Notes: generated by a model not told the origin, from the letters alone. A DNA stretch of 64,000 bases from Promicromonospora iranensis (GCF_028994805.1 NZ_JAJQQP010000011.1:62001-126000), one strand, 5' to 3'; counted from the first letter of the stretch, positions 7,034-16,803 are shown. A program made the numbers and translations.

Positions 7034-9838
7034 TCAGTCGTCGCCGCCCATCCGGAGCTGCGCGGCGACCTCGCCGCGCCGGCTCAGCGCCGCCGCGACG
7101 CCGACGGAAGCGAGCACCACCACGACGAACCCCGCGGCGGCCGCACCGAGCAGCAGCGGGTCGTACCGGGGTGCGGGCTGCAGGGTGCCCCCGGTCAGCG
7201 CCGTGACGTCCACCGCGGCCAGCACGAGCGACGGCACGGCCATGCCGAGCACGGCACCCACCGCGAGCGCCACCACCGTCCACGGCCCGATCTCCCAGCC
7301 GACGAGCCCGCGCCCCTGGCGTGGCGACAGGCCGAGCGTCTGCAGCACCGCGAGCAGCCGGGCGCGGGCGGGCGCGGCGAGCATCAGCGTCATCACGACC
7401 GCCGCCGAGCAGAGCAGCCCGGCGAGCAGCACCGCCAGCACGAAGGCGACGACCAGGCCGCCCGAGACGGGCGACGACAGCAGCTCCTCTGCCTCCTGGT
7501 CCGGGTCCTCCACCACGGACGACGGCAGCAGGCGCGTGATCTCGGCGGTGACTGCGGAGCGGTCGGCGTCGTCGGCCAGGTCGACGAGCGCGAGCCGCGC
7601 GTAGGCGGTGTCGCCCGTGCCCGCGGTGAGCCGCTCCATGTCGGCGAGGACGAGGGAGCGGCCGGCGGGCAGGCCGGGCAGCTCGTCGACCACGTCGACC
7701 ACCGTCACGGGGACGCTGCCCTCCTGGGTCGCGAGCGTGATCCCGGTGCTGCCCGGGCCGACGCCAGGTCCGGCGGCCGACCGGGTGAGGATCACGGGCA
7801 CGGCGTCCTCCGCCCCGCGAGAGCCGGTCGCCCGGGTCAGCTCGTCGAGCGTCTCGGGTGCTCCGGCCACGTCGGCCTGGGCGATCGCGAGCGCCGCCGC
7901 GTCCACCGTGTAGACCTTGGCTCGTGGGGACGCGCTGTCGCTCTGCAGCACTCCGTCGCCCAGGTCGCTGACGGGGACGACCGCCTCGACGCCGTGGATC
8001 CCACCGATCTGCTCGGCCGCCGGCTCGTCGACGATCGGGCCGGAGATCCGGAGATCGGCGCCGGTCGCGCGCCAGGCCTCACGCACCACTCCGCCGGCGA
8101 CCGTCGAGTACAGCACCGCGGAGGTCGCTGCGACGGACACTGCGAGGACGAGCGCGACCGCCGGGACGGGGCCTCCGGCGGGGTCGCGCGTGGCGCGGGC
8201 GGCGCCGAGGAACGGGACGAGGTCGCGCCGTGGTGCGAGCGCCCGCTCGACCGCGAGCGCGATCCAGGGGTAGGCGCGCACGGCGAGCAGGGTGAGCGCG
8301 AGCGACACCAGCAGGGGCGCGGCGGCCACCAGCGGGTCGACGCCGGTCGCGGCGCCCGAGCCGGCCACGACCCCGCGGGAGAGCAGGAGCCAGGTGGCGA
8401 GCGCCGCACCTGCGACGACCAGCACCTCGAGCACCCAGCGCAGGCGGCTGCGCGAGCGGGGCGTGAGGTCTGCCCGGTTGGCTCGGAGCCCGGCGGGGGA
8501 CGTGGCGAGGGCGAGCGCGACGGCCGGAGCGAGCCCGGCCGCGAGGGCGAGCGCCACCTGGCCGGCGGTGACCGGGGCGTCCACCCCGAGGCCCGCGGAG
8601 AGCGCGAGACCGGCCGCGAACCCGGCGATCGCCGAGCCGAGCCCCACGACGAGTCCTTCCCCACCCATGAGCAGCCGGAGCTGCGTCCCGGACGCCCCGC
8701 GGGCGCGCAGCAGCGCGAGTGCCGGACGGCGCCGGTCCACGACGAGCCGCGCGCCGAGGGCGAGCACGGCGACGGTGGCCCCGAGCGGCCCGACGGTGAG
8801 GACCGCGAGGATCGCGTCGACGCCGGTCCGTTGCGCGAGCAGGCGTTCCAGGATGTCGCTGAGCCGGGTGTCGGGCCGGAGCTGGACCGGCGCGGGGTCG
8901 TCCGGCCCTGCCGCGACGGGGATCACCGTGGTCGAGAGCCCGTTGGCCTGGGAGAGGAGCAGGGGCACGTCGGCGGCCGTCACGGCGTCGGCGCTGACCG
9001 GGTACCAGACCCGGGTCTCGGCCCAGCCAAGGGTCAGGGGCACGAGCATGGCCGGGTTGACGTAGACGGCGGCGGTGCCCAGGAGGCCACGGTTCGGGTC
9101 GCTGAGCACGTTCGGTCGCGCGGCCAGGCTGTGGTGCAGCCAGTAGTCGGCGTCCGGGTCGGCGGTCTCGAAGATGCCGGTCACGACCAGCCTCGGGTAG
9201 CGGTCCGAGAGGGAGACGACGCCCGATCCACCGAGCGTGTCGTACTCGCCGCCGAGCTCCCAGCCGTACGTGTCGGCGACAGCGCGCGATACGGCGACCT
9301 CGAACGGACGGGCGCCGTTCCTCGGCGTCGGGGCCGGCCAGCGGCCCTCGACGAGCTCCGTGTGGTCGGCCAGGTCGGGTGCCGAGCGGAAGAGGGCCTT
9401 GGCCTCGGCCAGCTCCGACGCGGGCACCGGGTCGGTGTAGGCCAGGTCCATCGCGCTCACGTGGAAGTCGGGCTCACCCATCGTCGAGCGCAGCGGCTCC
9501 GGCGTCTCGGTGCGTACGGCGTCGAGGTTGGCGAGGAACGGCGACCAGTCGGGCTCGGCAGGGGTGCCCACGGCGGGCTCCTCGTCCGGGTCGAAGTACA
9601 TCTGGACCGGCGGCTCTCCGGGAACCGCCCCGACGACGGAGATGATGTCTCGTGCCGGCCCCGAGGCCTCGGCCGTCTCGTGGGCCACCTGGTCCGCGTG
9701 CATGGTCGCGACGGCGCGCGGCGCGGTCGACAGGACTCCGGCCGCGAGAAAGGCGACCACGCCGAGCGTCGCCGTGGCGCCCCACGATGTGCGCAGCTGG
9801 CGCCGCGCGAGCAGGCCCAGCCCGGACAGTGCGCCCAT
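7034..9838 (-). CDS. Large FtsX-type ABC transporter permease
   Basis: Membrane protein of 934 residues starting MGALSGLGLLARRQLRTSWG, with a first membrane segment at about 20-40. A large extracytoplasmic domain of about 350 residues follows, then clustered hydrophobic segments in the middle and at the C-terminus, in the two-FtsX-core layout of MacB-like permeases. The open frame extends upstream to 10051. The start at 9838 is chosen because it forms a TGATG overlap with the upstream permease gene and begins a plausible membrane N-terminus. It is the third-last gene of the exporter operon; the substrate is unknown. Confidence 0.9.
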   Translation of the reverse strand: MGALSGLGLLARRQLRTSWGATATLGVVAFLAAGVLSTAPRAVATMHADQVAHETAEASGPARDIISVVGAVPGEPPVQMYFDPDEEPAVGTPAEPDWSPFLANLDAVRTETPEPLRSTMGEPDFHVSAMDLAYTDPVPASELAEAKALFRSAPDLADHTELVEGRWPAPTPRNGARPFEVAVSRAVADTYGWELGGEYDTLGGSGVVSLSDRYPRLVVTGIFETADPDADYWLHHSLAARPNVLSDPNRGLLGTAAVYVNPAMLVPLTLGWAETRVWYPVSADAVTAADVPLLLSQANGLSTTVIPVAAGPDDPAPVQLRPDTRLSDILERLLAQRTGVDAILAVLTVGPLGATVAVLALGARLVVDRRRPALALLRARGASGTQLRLLMGGEGLVVGLGSAIAGFAAGLALSAGLGVDAPVTAGQVALALAAGLAPAVALALATSPAGLRANRADLTPRSRSRLRWVLEVLVVAGAALATWLLLSRGVVAGSGAATGVDPLVAAAPLLVSLALTLLAVRAYPWIALAVERALAPRRDLVPFLGAARATRDPAGGPVPAVALVLAVSVAATSAVLYSTVAGGVVREAWRATGADLRISGPIVDEPAAEQIGGIHGVEAVVPVSDLGDGVLQSDSASPRAKVYTVDAAALAIAQADVAGAPETLDELTRATGSRGAEDAVPVILTRSAAGPGVGPGSTGITLATQEGSVPVTVVDVVDELPGLPAGRSLVLADMERLTAGTGDTAYARLALVDLADDADRSAVTAEITRLLPSSVVEDPDQEAEELLSSPVSGGLVVAFVLAVLLAGLLCSAAVVMTLMLAAPARARLLAVLQTLGLSPRQGRGLVGWEIGPWTVVALAVGAVLGMAVPSLVLAAVDVTALTGGTLQPAPRYDPLLLGAAAAGFVVVVLASVGVAAALSRRGEVAAQLRMGGDD

Positions 9839-12800
9839 CAGCGGACCTCCTCGCGGTAGGTGGTGTCCCGGGCCTGCGCGGCGACGCGCCCGCCCACACC
9901 TGCGGCGACCAGGACGAGGCCGGCCACCGCCGCGGCCAGCACCAGGCTGGTCCCCGTGGTCTCCAGGACGAAGCGGGCGGGCGGTGCGGCGTCGATGCCG
10001 GTGAGCGTCGCGGCTGCGAGACCGCCGGCCACGAACCGGGCGACGCCCCACCCCGCGACGGCCCCGACCGCGAGCGCCACCAGGCCGACGGCGATCAGCT
10101 CCGCGACGCGCGCCCGCGCCTGGGCGACGGGGCCGAGCCCGACGGCGCGCAGCACGATCACCTCGCCGCGCCGCTCACGCAGGGTCGCCACGGCGACGGC
10201 GAGCACGCCGGCCAGGGCGAGCACCGTCGCGCCGGCGGTGGCCAGCCAGAACGAGACCCGTACAGGACTCGCCGTGTCGGTGGTGCCGTAGCCCGGTGTC
10301 GTGACGGTCGGCTGCTCGCGGACGGTGTCGCCGGTGGCCTCTGCCTCCGCGGTCGCGTCCTGGGCCAGGCGCGCCACGGCACCGGCGGGGGCGGTGGCGC
10401 CGGGCGGCCCCGCGGCCAGCCAGACCTCGCTCGTGAGGACCGGGTCGCTCACGTCCCGGACGAGCGCCTCGGCGAGCGCGCCCCGGTCCAGCAGGGCGGC
10501 GTACGGCTCGAGCGCGCCGGGCACCGTGCCCGACGACGCGACGGCGACCACCGCCAGGCGTGTCCCGCCGAGCGTGAGCTCGAACGTGTTTCCCGGGTCG
10601 ATGCTCAGCGCCTCCGTCAGCGACGACGAGACGAGGAGCGGGATCGGGTCCGGTTCGGGTGTGGTGAGGAGGCGCAGCCTGTTGGCCCCCGTCGCGCCGT
10701 CGCCGAGCGGCATGGTGAGCTCGATCCGGCCGGGCGGTGCGTCGGGGCTCAGCTCCAGACCGTCGGCCCCGTCGAACGTCTCGGATCGTGTCCACCCGGG
10801 CACGTCCACGGGTGCTCCGCCCGCCGTGAGACCAGCCACGGACAGCTTCCCGTCGGCCATCGACCAGCCGGGCTCGGTGTCCACGTCCAGGGCGGCGATG
10901 CGCCAGGCCTGACCCGCCGGGGCCGGCGGCACCTCGGCGGACAGCTCGTGGGTGGTCGGTTCGGGGCCGAGGGTGCTGCCGGTGCCGTCTCCTTCCGTGA
11001 GCCGTCCCAGCTCGACCGTGGTGATCGTGCCGTCGGGCGCAGCGAGCAGGATGGACACGTCCAGCTCGTGCCGCGGCCCGCCCGCGGGCGTGACCGTGCC
11101 CACGACCGGGCGGATCCAGCCGCTCACCGTGAGCTCGACGTCGCGGGCGCCGTCCGGGAGCGCGGGGGCGGTGCCGAACGCGTCGCCGGCCAGGTCGCCG
11201 GCCACCCGGTCGACGTCGAGCACCTCGTCGGGCGCGCGCATCACCGTGGGCAGCGCGGCCGCCGGCAGGGCGAGCATCGTCACGGGGCGCCCGTCGGAGT
11301 AGGCGGTGGCGGCCAGCGCGGGGGCCGCGGCGACGGCGTCCGGGACCGCGCGCGCAGCACCCGCACCGTCCGGCAGGTAGGGCGCCGGGTCGAGACGCCC
11401 GTTCTCGCGCGCCGTGACCCGCACATCGGTGCCGTTGGCGAGCACGTCGACGTCGGCCCGCAGCCGCTCGGCGGTACCGGTGTACCCGCCGGCCAGGGTC
11501 GCGGCGCCACCCGCGAGCACGAGAAGGACCACCGGCACCACGAAGACGACGAGCCGTCGGGCCACCTGTCGTGCCGCCAACGGTCCGACGGCGCCGCGCG
11601 ACCGGCCGGCGAGTGCCGCCCACAGGCGGGTGGCGGGGCCGAGCACGGCCATCGCCGCCACGCCGAGGGCGGCCAGCGCGAGGGCAGGCGCCGCGGCGGC
11701 CGCCGGGTCGGTGCGGGCGCCGTCAGGCGTGGTCAGGAGAGGCGAGCCGTAGCGCAGCAGCTGCGCCACGCTCACCGCGGCGGCGGCCACCGTCAGCACC
11801 ACCGTCCCCAGGGCCGCGACCTGGCGCACGCGTCCCGAGCGGTCGGTCACCTGGCGGCGCACTGCTGCGTGCGCTTGCAGCGCCGCGACCAGCACGAGCG
11901 TCGCGGCCGCCACGACGGCGACCGCGAGCGACACCGCCACCGGCGTCACGGCGGAGACGGCGGCGCCGGAGTCGGACCGGGCGACCATCCCCAGCGCGGC
12001 CCACGCCGCGGCCCCGCCCGCCGCCGCGGCGGTCAGTGCCAGCAGGGCTCCCTCCGCGGCGGCCGCCGCCGTCACCGTCCCGGGCGCGGCGCCGCGCGAG
12101 ACGAGCAGCGCGACCTCTCCCTCCCGGGTGGCGGCCAGCAGCCGTGCCACCTGGACCAGTGCGACCAGGCCCACGAGCGCCAGCAGGCAGAGCGGCACCA
12201 GGGCGACGGCGTCCGCGGCGTCCAGCCCGGCCGCGAGGTCGGCGGCCGTCGTGTCGAGCGTGCCGGTGACGGTCAGTCCGAGGGGCGCCACGGAGGAGTC
12301 TTCTTCCAGGCCGCGCTCGGCCTCGGCGGTGAGCGCCGCGAGAGCGGGCAGGTCCCCCGGGGTGAGGGCGGAGCCGTCGGGCACGACCGTCCAGCGCGCG
12401 AACGGATCGGTGTCCAGGGCGTCCAGCACCTTCTCGGTCACCACCACCGGGCCGGGATAGGCGCCGTCCGACCCCGTCAGCGTCGCGGGATCGCCCAGCC
12501 AGACCGCGGCGTCGGGGTCCGTGACCCGCCAGGTCGCCGCGAGGGTGAGCGGCGTGCCGCTGGCCCGCGGGCTGTCGGGGTCGACACCGAGCCGGACCGT
12601 GTCACCGATCGCCAGGCCGGCCGCCTCCGCCGCGTCGGCCTGCACCGCCGCCTCGTCGGCCGCGGCGGGCCACGCCCCCTCCACGAGCGTGACACCCGTG
12701 GCGCCCGCGCCCGCCAGCGCTTCCGCGCGCGACGCGGCCGGCAGGAGGGCCACCGACCAGCGGCCCAGGTCCTCCCCCGCACTGCCCCGGGTGTAGAGCG

Positions 12801-13107
12801 GCTCGGTCCGTACGCCGTAGGCGATGTCGTGCGGCACGCCGTCGAGCAGGTCGGCCAGCACCTGCTGGACCTGGGCGTCCTGCGCGTCGGCCGCGGCGCC
12901 GTCCGCCATCCGGGTGGCGAGCTGCACCGCCCGGCCGGACGGCTCGGCGGCCGCGAGCCCGTCGCGGGCACCAGCGGTGGCGGCGGCCTGCGTCCAGCCG
13001 ACGGTCACGCCCAGCGTCCCCGTGAGCACCGCCACCAGGAGCCAGACGAGCGCGAGCAGCCCGCGGTGCGCCGTCGTCCGGCGGGCAAGGAGGGTGGCTC
13101 GACTCAC
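9838..13107 (-). CDS. Very large FtsX-type ABC transporter permease
   Basis: Membrane protein of 1089 residues, GTG start at 13107. The N-terminal membrane segment (LLALVWLLVAVLTGTLGVTV) is followed by a long outside domain, a block of transmembrane segments near residues 270-500, a second large outside domain, and a C-terminal group of three spans. It is the first gene of the operon and has the same general plan as the downstream 934-residue permease, so the two probably form a heterodimer served by the two ATPases. A perfectly open frame on the opposite strand is a GC-rich shadow. What it exports or extracts is unknown. Confidence 0.9.
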   Translation of the reverse strand: MSRATLLARRTTAHRGLLALVWLLVAVLTGTLGVTVGWTQAAATAGARDGLAAAEPSGRAVQLATRMADGAAADAQDAQVQQVLADLLDGVPHDIAYGVRTEPLYTRGSAGEDLGRWSVALLPAASRAEALAGAGATGVTLVEGAWPAAADEAAVQADAAEAAGLAIGDTVRLGVDPDSPRASGTPLTLAATWRVTDPDAAVWLGDPATLTGSDGAYPGPVVVTEKVLDALDTDPFARWTVVPDGSALTPGDLPALAALTAEAERGLEEDSSVAPLGLTVTGTLDTTAADLAAGLDAADAVALVPLCLLALVGLVALVQVARLLAATREGEVALLVSRGAAPGTVTAAAAAEGALLALTAAAAGGAAAWAALGMVARSDSGAAVSAVTPVAVSLAVAVVAAATLVLVAALQAHAAVRRQVTDRSGRVRQVAALGTVVLTVAAAAVSVAQLLRYGSPLLTTPDGARTDPAAAAAPALALAALGVAAMAVLGPATRLWAALAGRSRGAVGPLAARQVARRLVVFVVPVVLLVLAGGAATLAGGYTGTAERLRADVDVLANGTDVRVTARENGRLDPAPYLPDGAGAARAVPDAVAAAPALAATAYSDGRPVTMLALPAAALPTVMRAPDEVLDVDRVAGDLAGDAFGTAPALPDGARDVELTVSGWIRPVVGTVTPAGGPRHELDVSILLAAPDGTITTVELGRLTEGDGTGSTLGPEPTTHELSAEVPPAPAGQAWRIAALDVDTEPGWSMADGKLSVAGLTAGGAPVDVPGWTRSETFDGADGLELSPDAPPGRIELTMPLGDGATGANRLRLLTTPEPDPIPLLVSSSLTEALSIDPGNTFELTLGGTRLAVVAVASSGTVPGALEPYAALLDRGALAEALVRDVSDPVLTSEVWLAAGPPGATAPAGAVARLAQDATAEAEATGDTVREQPTVTTPGYGTTDTASPVRVSFWLATAGATVLALAGVLAVAVATLRERRGEVIVLRAVGLGPVAQARARVAELIAVGLVALAVGAVAGWGVARFVAGGLAAATLTGIDAAPPARFVLETTGTSLVLAAAVAGLVLVAAGVGGRVAAQARDTTYREEVR

Positions 13108-13195
13108 GGAGCCAAACTAGCCCCGCCCTATGACACCGACGACAAAAGTATCGCCGCCCAGGGCAACGATCAGGTCACGCTCCCACCACCCGCCC

Positions 13196-13312
13196 GAGGT
13201 AGTCATCTGGCGGGGTAGTCGTACAGCGAGGTAGTCATGCAGCGAGGTAGTCACCCGGGGTGAACCGGGTGACTACCTCGCTACGTGACGACCTCGCCAG
13301 GTGACTACCTCG
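13196..13312. repeat. Modular 16-bp inverted-repeat element (4 forward + 3 reverse units)
   Basis: Between the citrate synthase stop and the exporter operon, four tandem 16-base units starting at 13196, 13212, 13228 and 13244 share the core GAGGTAGTCA. A 6-base centre follows, then three units in reverse orientation. The transcript could fold into a long stem. A shorter element of the same design is at 39281-39349. The function could be transcription termination, or a mobile REP-like repeat. Confidence 0.9.
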
Positions 13313-13318
13313 ACGGGG

Positions 13319-14626
13319 TCAGCGCAGGGCTACCGGGGCGAACGGGCGCTCCGTAGCACCTGTGTACACCTGGCGGGGGCGCCCGATCTTCGTCTGCGGG
13401 TCCTTCTTCATCTCGCGCCACTGGGCGATCCAGCCGGGCATGCGGCCCAGCGCGAACAGCGGCGTGAACATGGCGGGCTCGAAGCCCATGGCCTTGTAGA
13501 TGAGGCCGGTGTAGAAGTCGACGTTCGGGTAGAGCTTGCGCTCCACGAAGTAGTCGTCCGAGAGGGCGATCTCCTCGAGGCCGCGCGCGATGTCGAGCAG
13601 CTCGTCCTTGGCGCCGAGCTTCTCCAGCACCTCGTCGGCGGACTTCTTCACGATCGCGGCGCGCGGGTCGTAGGACTTGTACACGCGGTGGCCGAAGCCC
13701 ATCAGGCGCACGCCGTCCTGCTTGTTCTTGACCTTGTCCATGAAGGTCTCGACGGTCTCGCCACCCGAGCGGATCTTCTCGAGCATCGTCAGCACCGCCT
13801 CGTTGGCGCCGCCGTGCGCCGGGCCGGACAGCGCGTTGACGCCCGCGGCCACCGACGCGTACAGGTCCGCGTTGGACGAGCCCACCACCCGGACGGTGGA
13901 CGTGGAGCAGTTCTGCTCGTGGTCCGCGTGCAGGATCAGCAGCGTCTCGAGGGCGGACACGATCGTCGGGTCGGCCTCGTAGGCCTCGTACGGCGTCGCG
14001 AACGTCATGCGCAGGAAGTCCTCGACGTACCCGCGCGAGTAGTCCGGGTAGAGCAGCGGCTCGCCCACCCGGCGACGGTGCAGGTAGGACGTGATGGTGC
14101 GGGTCTTGGCGAGCAGCAGCACGGTGGCCAGGTCGACCTGCTCGTCGTCAGCGGGGTCCAGCGACTCCGGGTAGAACGTCGACAGCGCGTTCACCGCGGA
14201 AGCGAGCACGGCCATCGGGTGCGCGTTCCGGGGGAAGGTGCCCATGAACGTGCGGAAGTCCTCGTGCACCAGGGTGTGCCGGTTGACCCGCTCGGTGAAC
14301 GCGTCCAGCTCCGCGGGGCTGGGCAGCTCACCGTAGATGAGGAGGTAGGACACCTCGAGGAACCCCGAGCCGGCGGCCAGCTGGTCGATCGGGTACCCGC
14401 GGTAGCGCAGGATGCCGGCATCACCATCGATATACGTGATCGCTGACTCGCACGACGCCGTGTTCATGAAGCCCGGATCAACCGTGACCAGGCCGGTGTC
14501 CTTGAGCAGCGACGACACGACGATGCCGTCATTGCCCTCGCTCGCGGCAACGACAGGCAGGGTGTGAGAGGTTCCGTTGACGGCGAGCTCGACGCGGCTC
14601 GAGCCGTCCACCGGTGTGGAGGTCAT
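13319..14626 (-). CDS. gltA: Citrate synthase (type II)
   Basis: Condenses oxaloacetate and acetyl-CoA to citrate, entry step of the TCA cycle, in the cytoplasm. It has 435 residues, matching hexameric type II enzymes. Visible active-site segments are the histidine in SGPAHGGANEAVL, the histidine in GFGHRVYKSYDPRA and the aspartate/arginine region NVDFYTGLIY. The open frame extends to 14743, but ATG 14626 is preferred: it has AGGAAGG upstream and begins at the conserved MTSTPVDGS-type N-terminus. A run of eight T residues sits about 95 bases upstream. The 16-bp repeat element lies directly downstream. Confidence 0.97.
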   Translation of the reverse strand: MTSTPVDGSSRVELAVNGTSHTLPVVAASEGNDGIVVSSLLKDTGLVTVDPGFMNTASCESAITYIDGDAGILRYRGYPIDQLAAGSGFLEVSYLLIYGELPSPAELDAFTERVNRHTLVHEDFRTFMGTFPRNAHPMAVLASAVNALSTFYPESLDPADDEQVDLATVLLLAKTRTITSYLHRRRVGEPLLYPDYSRGYVEDFLRMTFATPYEAYEADPTIVSALETLLILHADHEQNCSTSTVRVVGSSNADLYASVAAGVNALSGPAHGGANEAVLTMLEKIRSGGETVETFMDKVKNKQDGVRLMGFGHRVYKSYDPRAAIVKKSADEVLEKLGAKDELLDIARGLEEIALSDDYFVERKLYPNVDFYTGLIYKAMGFEPAMFTPLFALGRMPGWIAQWREMKKDPQTKIGRPRQVYTGATERPFAPVALR

Positions 14627-14739
14627 GTCTTCCTTCCTGGATGGCGCACGAGGGACGCTGCTGTGAAGAAAGCTGTCGGACAGCGTCGACCTGGGGCACG
14701 ACAGTATCGCGCCCAGCTCTTTTTTTTCCAATCCGTCGG

Positions 14740-15870
14740 TCAAGCCTCTGTGAGGCGTGACACAGCGTCGGCAATCTGCACGTCAGTACAGGTCAGTGCG
14801 ACGCGCGTGTGCTTGTCGTCGCCGTACAGATGCCCGGGCGCGGTCAGGATGCCCCGCTCCGCGAACCATTCTGCGACCTGCAGGCCGGATCGGCCGTCCG
14901 GCGCCGCCACCCACAGGTACAGACCGGCTCCGGACTCCTCCACGACGAGCCCTGCCGCCGTGATCGCGGGGGCGAGCACCCGGCGTCGGGCACCGTAGAC
15001 CGCACGCTGCGCCGCCACGTGCTCGTCGTCGGACAGCGCCGCCGTCATCGCGGCCTGCACGGGGGCGGGCACGATGAGACCCAGGTGCTTGCGGGTCTGC
15101 GTGAGAGCGGCGACCTGCGCGGCGTCCCCCGCGAGGAACGCCGCACGGTAGCCCGCGATGCTCGACTGCTTCGACAGGGAGTACGCGGCGAGCAGGCCGG
15201 CGTGCGACCCGCCGCACACGCGCGGGTCGAGCACGGACGGGGCCCCGCCCGCGCCCGTCGCCGGGTCCCACGACGAGTCCCAGACCAGCTCGGCATAGCA
15301 CTCGTCGGAGACGACCACGGCGTCGATGGCGCGAGCAGCCTCCACCACGGCACGCAGGGCGGCGACGTCGAGCACCCGGCCCGTGGGGTTGCCGGGGCTG
15401 TTCACCCAGACCATCTTGACGTCGTCCCGGCCGGCCCAGTCGGCGACGTCGTCCGTCGCGAGCGGCGTGGCGCCCGCCGCGCGGATACCCGCCAGGTAGG
15501 TCGGATAGCCGACGGCCGGGTGCACGACCACGTCGCCCGGCCCGAGGTGGAGCAGGGAGGGCAGCAGGCCCACGAGCTCCTTGGACCCGATGGTCGGCAC
15601 CACGGCCGCGGGGTCGAGCCCGGGCACCCCCCGGCGTCGGGCGAACCAGTCGGCGACGGCCTGGCGCAGCGCGGGCGTGCCCGCCGTCATCGGGTAGCCC
15701 GGCGCGTCGGACGCCGCCTCGAGCGCGTTCCGCACGACCTCGGGCGTCGGGTCCACGGGCGTGCCCATGGAGAGGTCGACCAGACCGCCCGGGTGGGCCT
15801 TCGCGGTCGCCGTGATGCCGGCGATCGAGTCCCAGGGGTAGGGCAGGTCGGACAGGTCGTGCAGACCCAC
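14740..15870 (-). CDS. dapC: Succinyldiaminopimelate transaminase
   Basis: PLP-dependent class I/II aminotransferase of 376 residues in lysine and peptidoglycan-precursor synthesis; it makes N-succinyl-L,L-diaminopimelate. The start MGLHDLSDLPYPWDSI is the usual actinobacterial DapC N-terminus. The PLP lysine lies in SLSKQSSIAGYR, and the NSPGNPTGR motif contacts the cofactor. One base separates it from the ferredoxin gene upstream. The fdxA-dapC pairing is common in actinobacteria and supports the assignment over a generic aminotransferase. Confidence 0.94.
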   Translation of the reverse strand: MGLHDLSDLPYPWDSIAGITATAKAHPGGLVDLSMGTPVDPTPEVVRNALEAASDAPGYPMTAGTPALRQAVADWFARRRGVPGLDPAAVVPTIGSKELVGLLPSLLHLGPGDVVVHPAVGYPTYLAGIRAAGATPLATDDVADWAGRDDVKMVWVNSPGNPTGRVLDVAALRAVVEAARAIDAVVVSDECYAELVWDSSWDPATGAGGAPSVLDPRVCGGSHAGLLAAYSLSKQSSIAGYRAAFLAGDAAQVAALTQTRKHLGLIVPAPVQAAMTAALSDDEHVAAQRAVYGARRRVLAPAITAAGLVVEESGAGLYLWVAAPDGRSGLQVAEWFAERGILTAPGHLYGDDKHTRVALTCTDVQIADAVSRLTEA

Positions 15871-15871
15871 G

Positions 15872-16189
15872 TCAGGCCTGGGGCGGGAGGGCCGCGATCA
15901 TCGGGTCGTCCTTCTCGATGACGCCCATCTTCGCGGCACCGCCGGGCGAGCCGAGGTCGTCGAAGAACTCGACGTTCGCGCGGTAGTAGTCCTTCCACTC
16001 ATCGGGGACGTCGTCCTCGTAGTAGATGGCCTCCACCGGGCAGACCGGCTCACAGGCACCACAGTCCACGCACTCGTCCGGGTGGATGTACAGGGAGCGG
16101 CTGCCCTCGTAGATGCAGTCCACGGGACACTCCTCGATGCACGCCCGGTCCTTGACGTCGACGCACGGCTGAGCGATCACGTAGGTCAC
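15872..16189 (-). CDS. fdxA: 7Fe ferredoxin FdxA
   Basis: Small electron carrier of 105 residues with one 3Fe-4S and one 4Fe-4S cluster. Cysteines lie at 9, 17, 21, 25, 40, 43, 46 and 50, in CIEECPVDC and [11 protein letters not shown]. The start is GTG at 16189, giving the conserved [15 protein letters not shown]-terminus; an upstream ATG at 16231 would add 14 unconserved residues. It sits one base from dapC and is probably cotranscribed with it. Confidence 0.96.
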   Translation of the reverse strand: MTYVIAQPCVDVKDRACIEECPVDCIYEGSRSLYIHPDECVDCGACEPVCPVEAIYYEDDVPDEWKDYYRANVEFFDDLGSPGGAAKMGVIEKDDPMIAALPPQA

Positions 16190-16328
16190 TTCGAGGGTGT
16201 CCTTCCACTTCCGGACTTGAGGATCATGCATGGCGCGGACCGCGGGACGAGTCCTGCGGCGCGATCCTAGTATCTCCCGGGAGGCCGTCAGATCCCCACC
16301 GGTCTCACGCAGCGGAAAGGGAATCGAC

Positions 16329-16631
16329 GTGACATTCGCTACACCGCCGTCACCGACGGGCGGCTGGCGCGCCCTCCGGCCCGGTACCCGGGTGGTCGTC
16401 AGGCGCCGCCTGGCGCCCACCGGCCCTGTCGTGTCCGACGGCGGCAGCGCGCACCGCTGGACCGACCTGATCGGTTTTGTGGTCGAGGTGTCCGACGCCG
16501 GGCTGCGGCTGCGCACCGATCCGGTGCCCGGCCGCGGGGAGCCGGAAGAGGTCACGGTCGCGGCTGCCGACATCGCGGCGGCCAAGCCGGTTCCTCCCAG
16601 GCCGGTCAGGCGTTCTGGTCCACCCAGATGA
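16329..16631 (+). CDS. Small conserved actinobacterial protein, SH3-like barrel pattern
   Basis: Protein of about 100 residues starting at GTG 16329 ([12 protein letters not shown]), preceded by GGAAAGG. The pattern [31 protein letters not shown] and [12 protein letters not shown] matches the short basic beta-rich domain found alone, or at the N-terminus of some GNAT acetyltransferases, in actinobacteria. The ending in AAKPVPPRP is characteristic. It lies between fdxA (divergent) and a second ferredoxin (convergent, 26 bases of overlap at the 3' end). The function is unknown. Confidence 0.72.
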   Translation: MTFATPPSPTGGWRALRPGTRVVVRRRLAPTGPVVSDGGSAHRWTDLIGFVVEVSDAGLRLRTDPVPGRGEPEEVTVAAADIAAAKPVPPRPVRRSGPPR

Positions 16632-16803
16632 CGCCGGTGGGGCACATGCTCACTGCTTCCTGCACGGCGTCCGCGAGCTCCGGCCCCGGGCGCTCGTCGA
16701 GCAGCACCACCCGGTCGTCCTCGTCCTGCCCGAACACGTCGGGAGCGAGCAGTGCGCACTGTCCGGCGCCACAGCAGGCTTCACGGTCCACGTTGATCTT
16801 CAT
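16606..16803 (-). CDS. Small 3Fe-4S-type ferredoxin
   Basis: Ferredoxin of 65 residues. Cys10, Cys16 and Cys54 (CCGAGQC and MCPTGVI) fit the C-x5-C...CP pattern of the single 3Fe-4S ferredoxins that usually feed cytochrome P450s. Cys11 occupies the variable position and could allow a fourth ligand. The start is ATG 16803 with GGGAGAG upstream. No P450 or ferredoxin reductase lies nearby, so its partner is unknown. Confidence 0.9.
   Translation of the reverse strand: MKINVDREACCGAGQCALLAPDVFGQDEDDRVVLLDERPGPELADAVQEAVSMCPTGVIWVDQNA

Noticed and set aside
6704-13218. Two open frames of over 1000 codons on the plus strand opposite the FtsX permeases
   Set aside because: They are Arg/Gly/His-rich antisense shadows of high-GC genes, with no family-like sequence; the minus-strand frames have membrane segments and overlapping starts.
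13196-13312. CRISPR array
   Set aside because: The 16-base units have no spacers of regular size and switch orientation in the middle.
14719-14728. Poly-T run upstream of gltA as a terminator for dapC
   Set aside because: On the dapC strand it reads poly-A and no hairpin precedes it.
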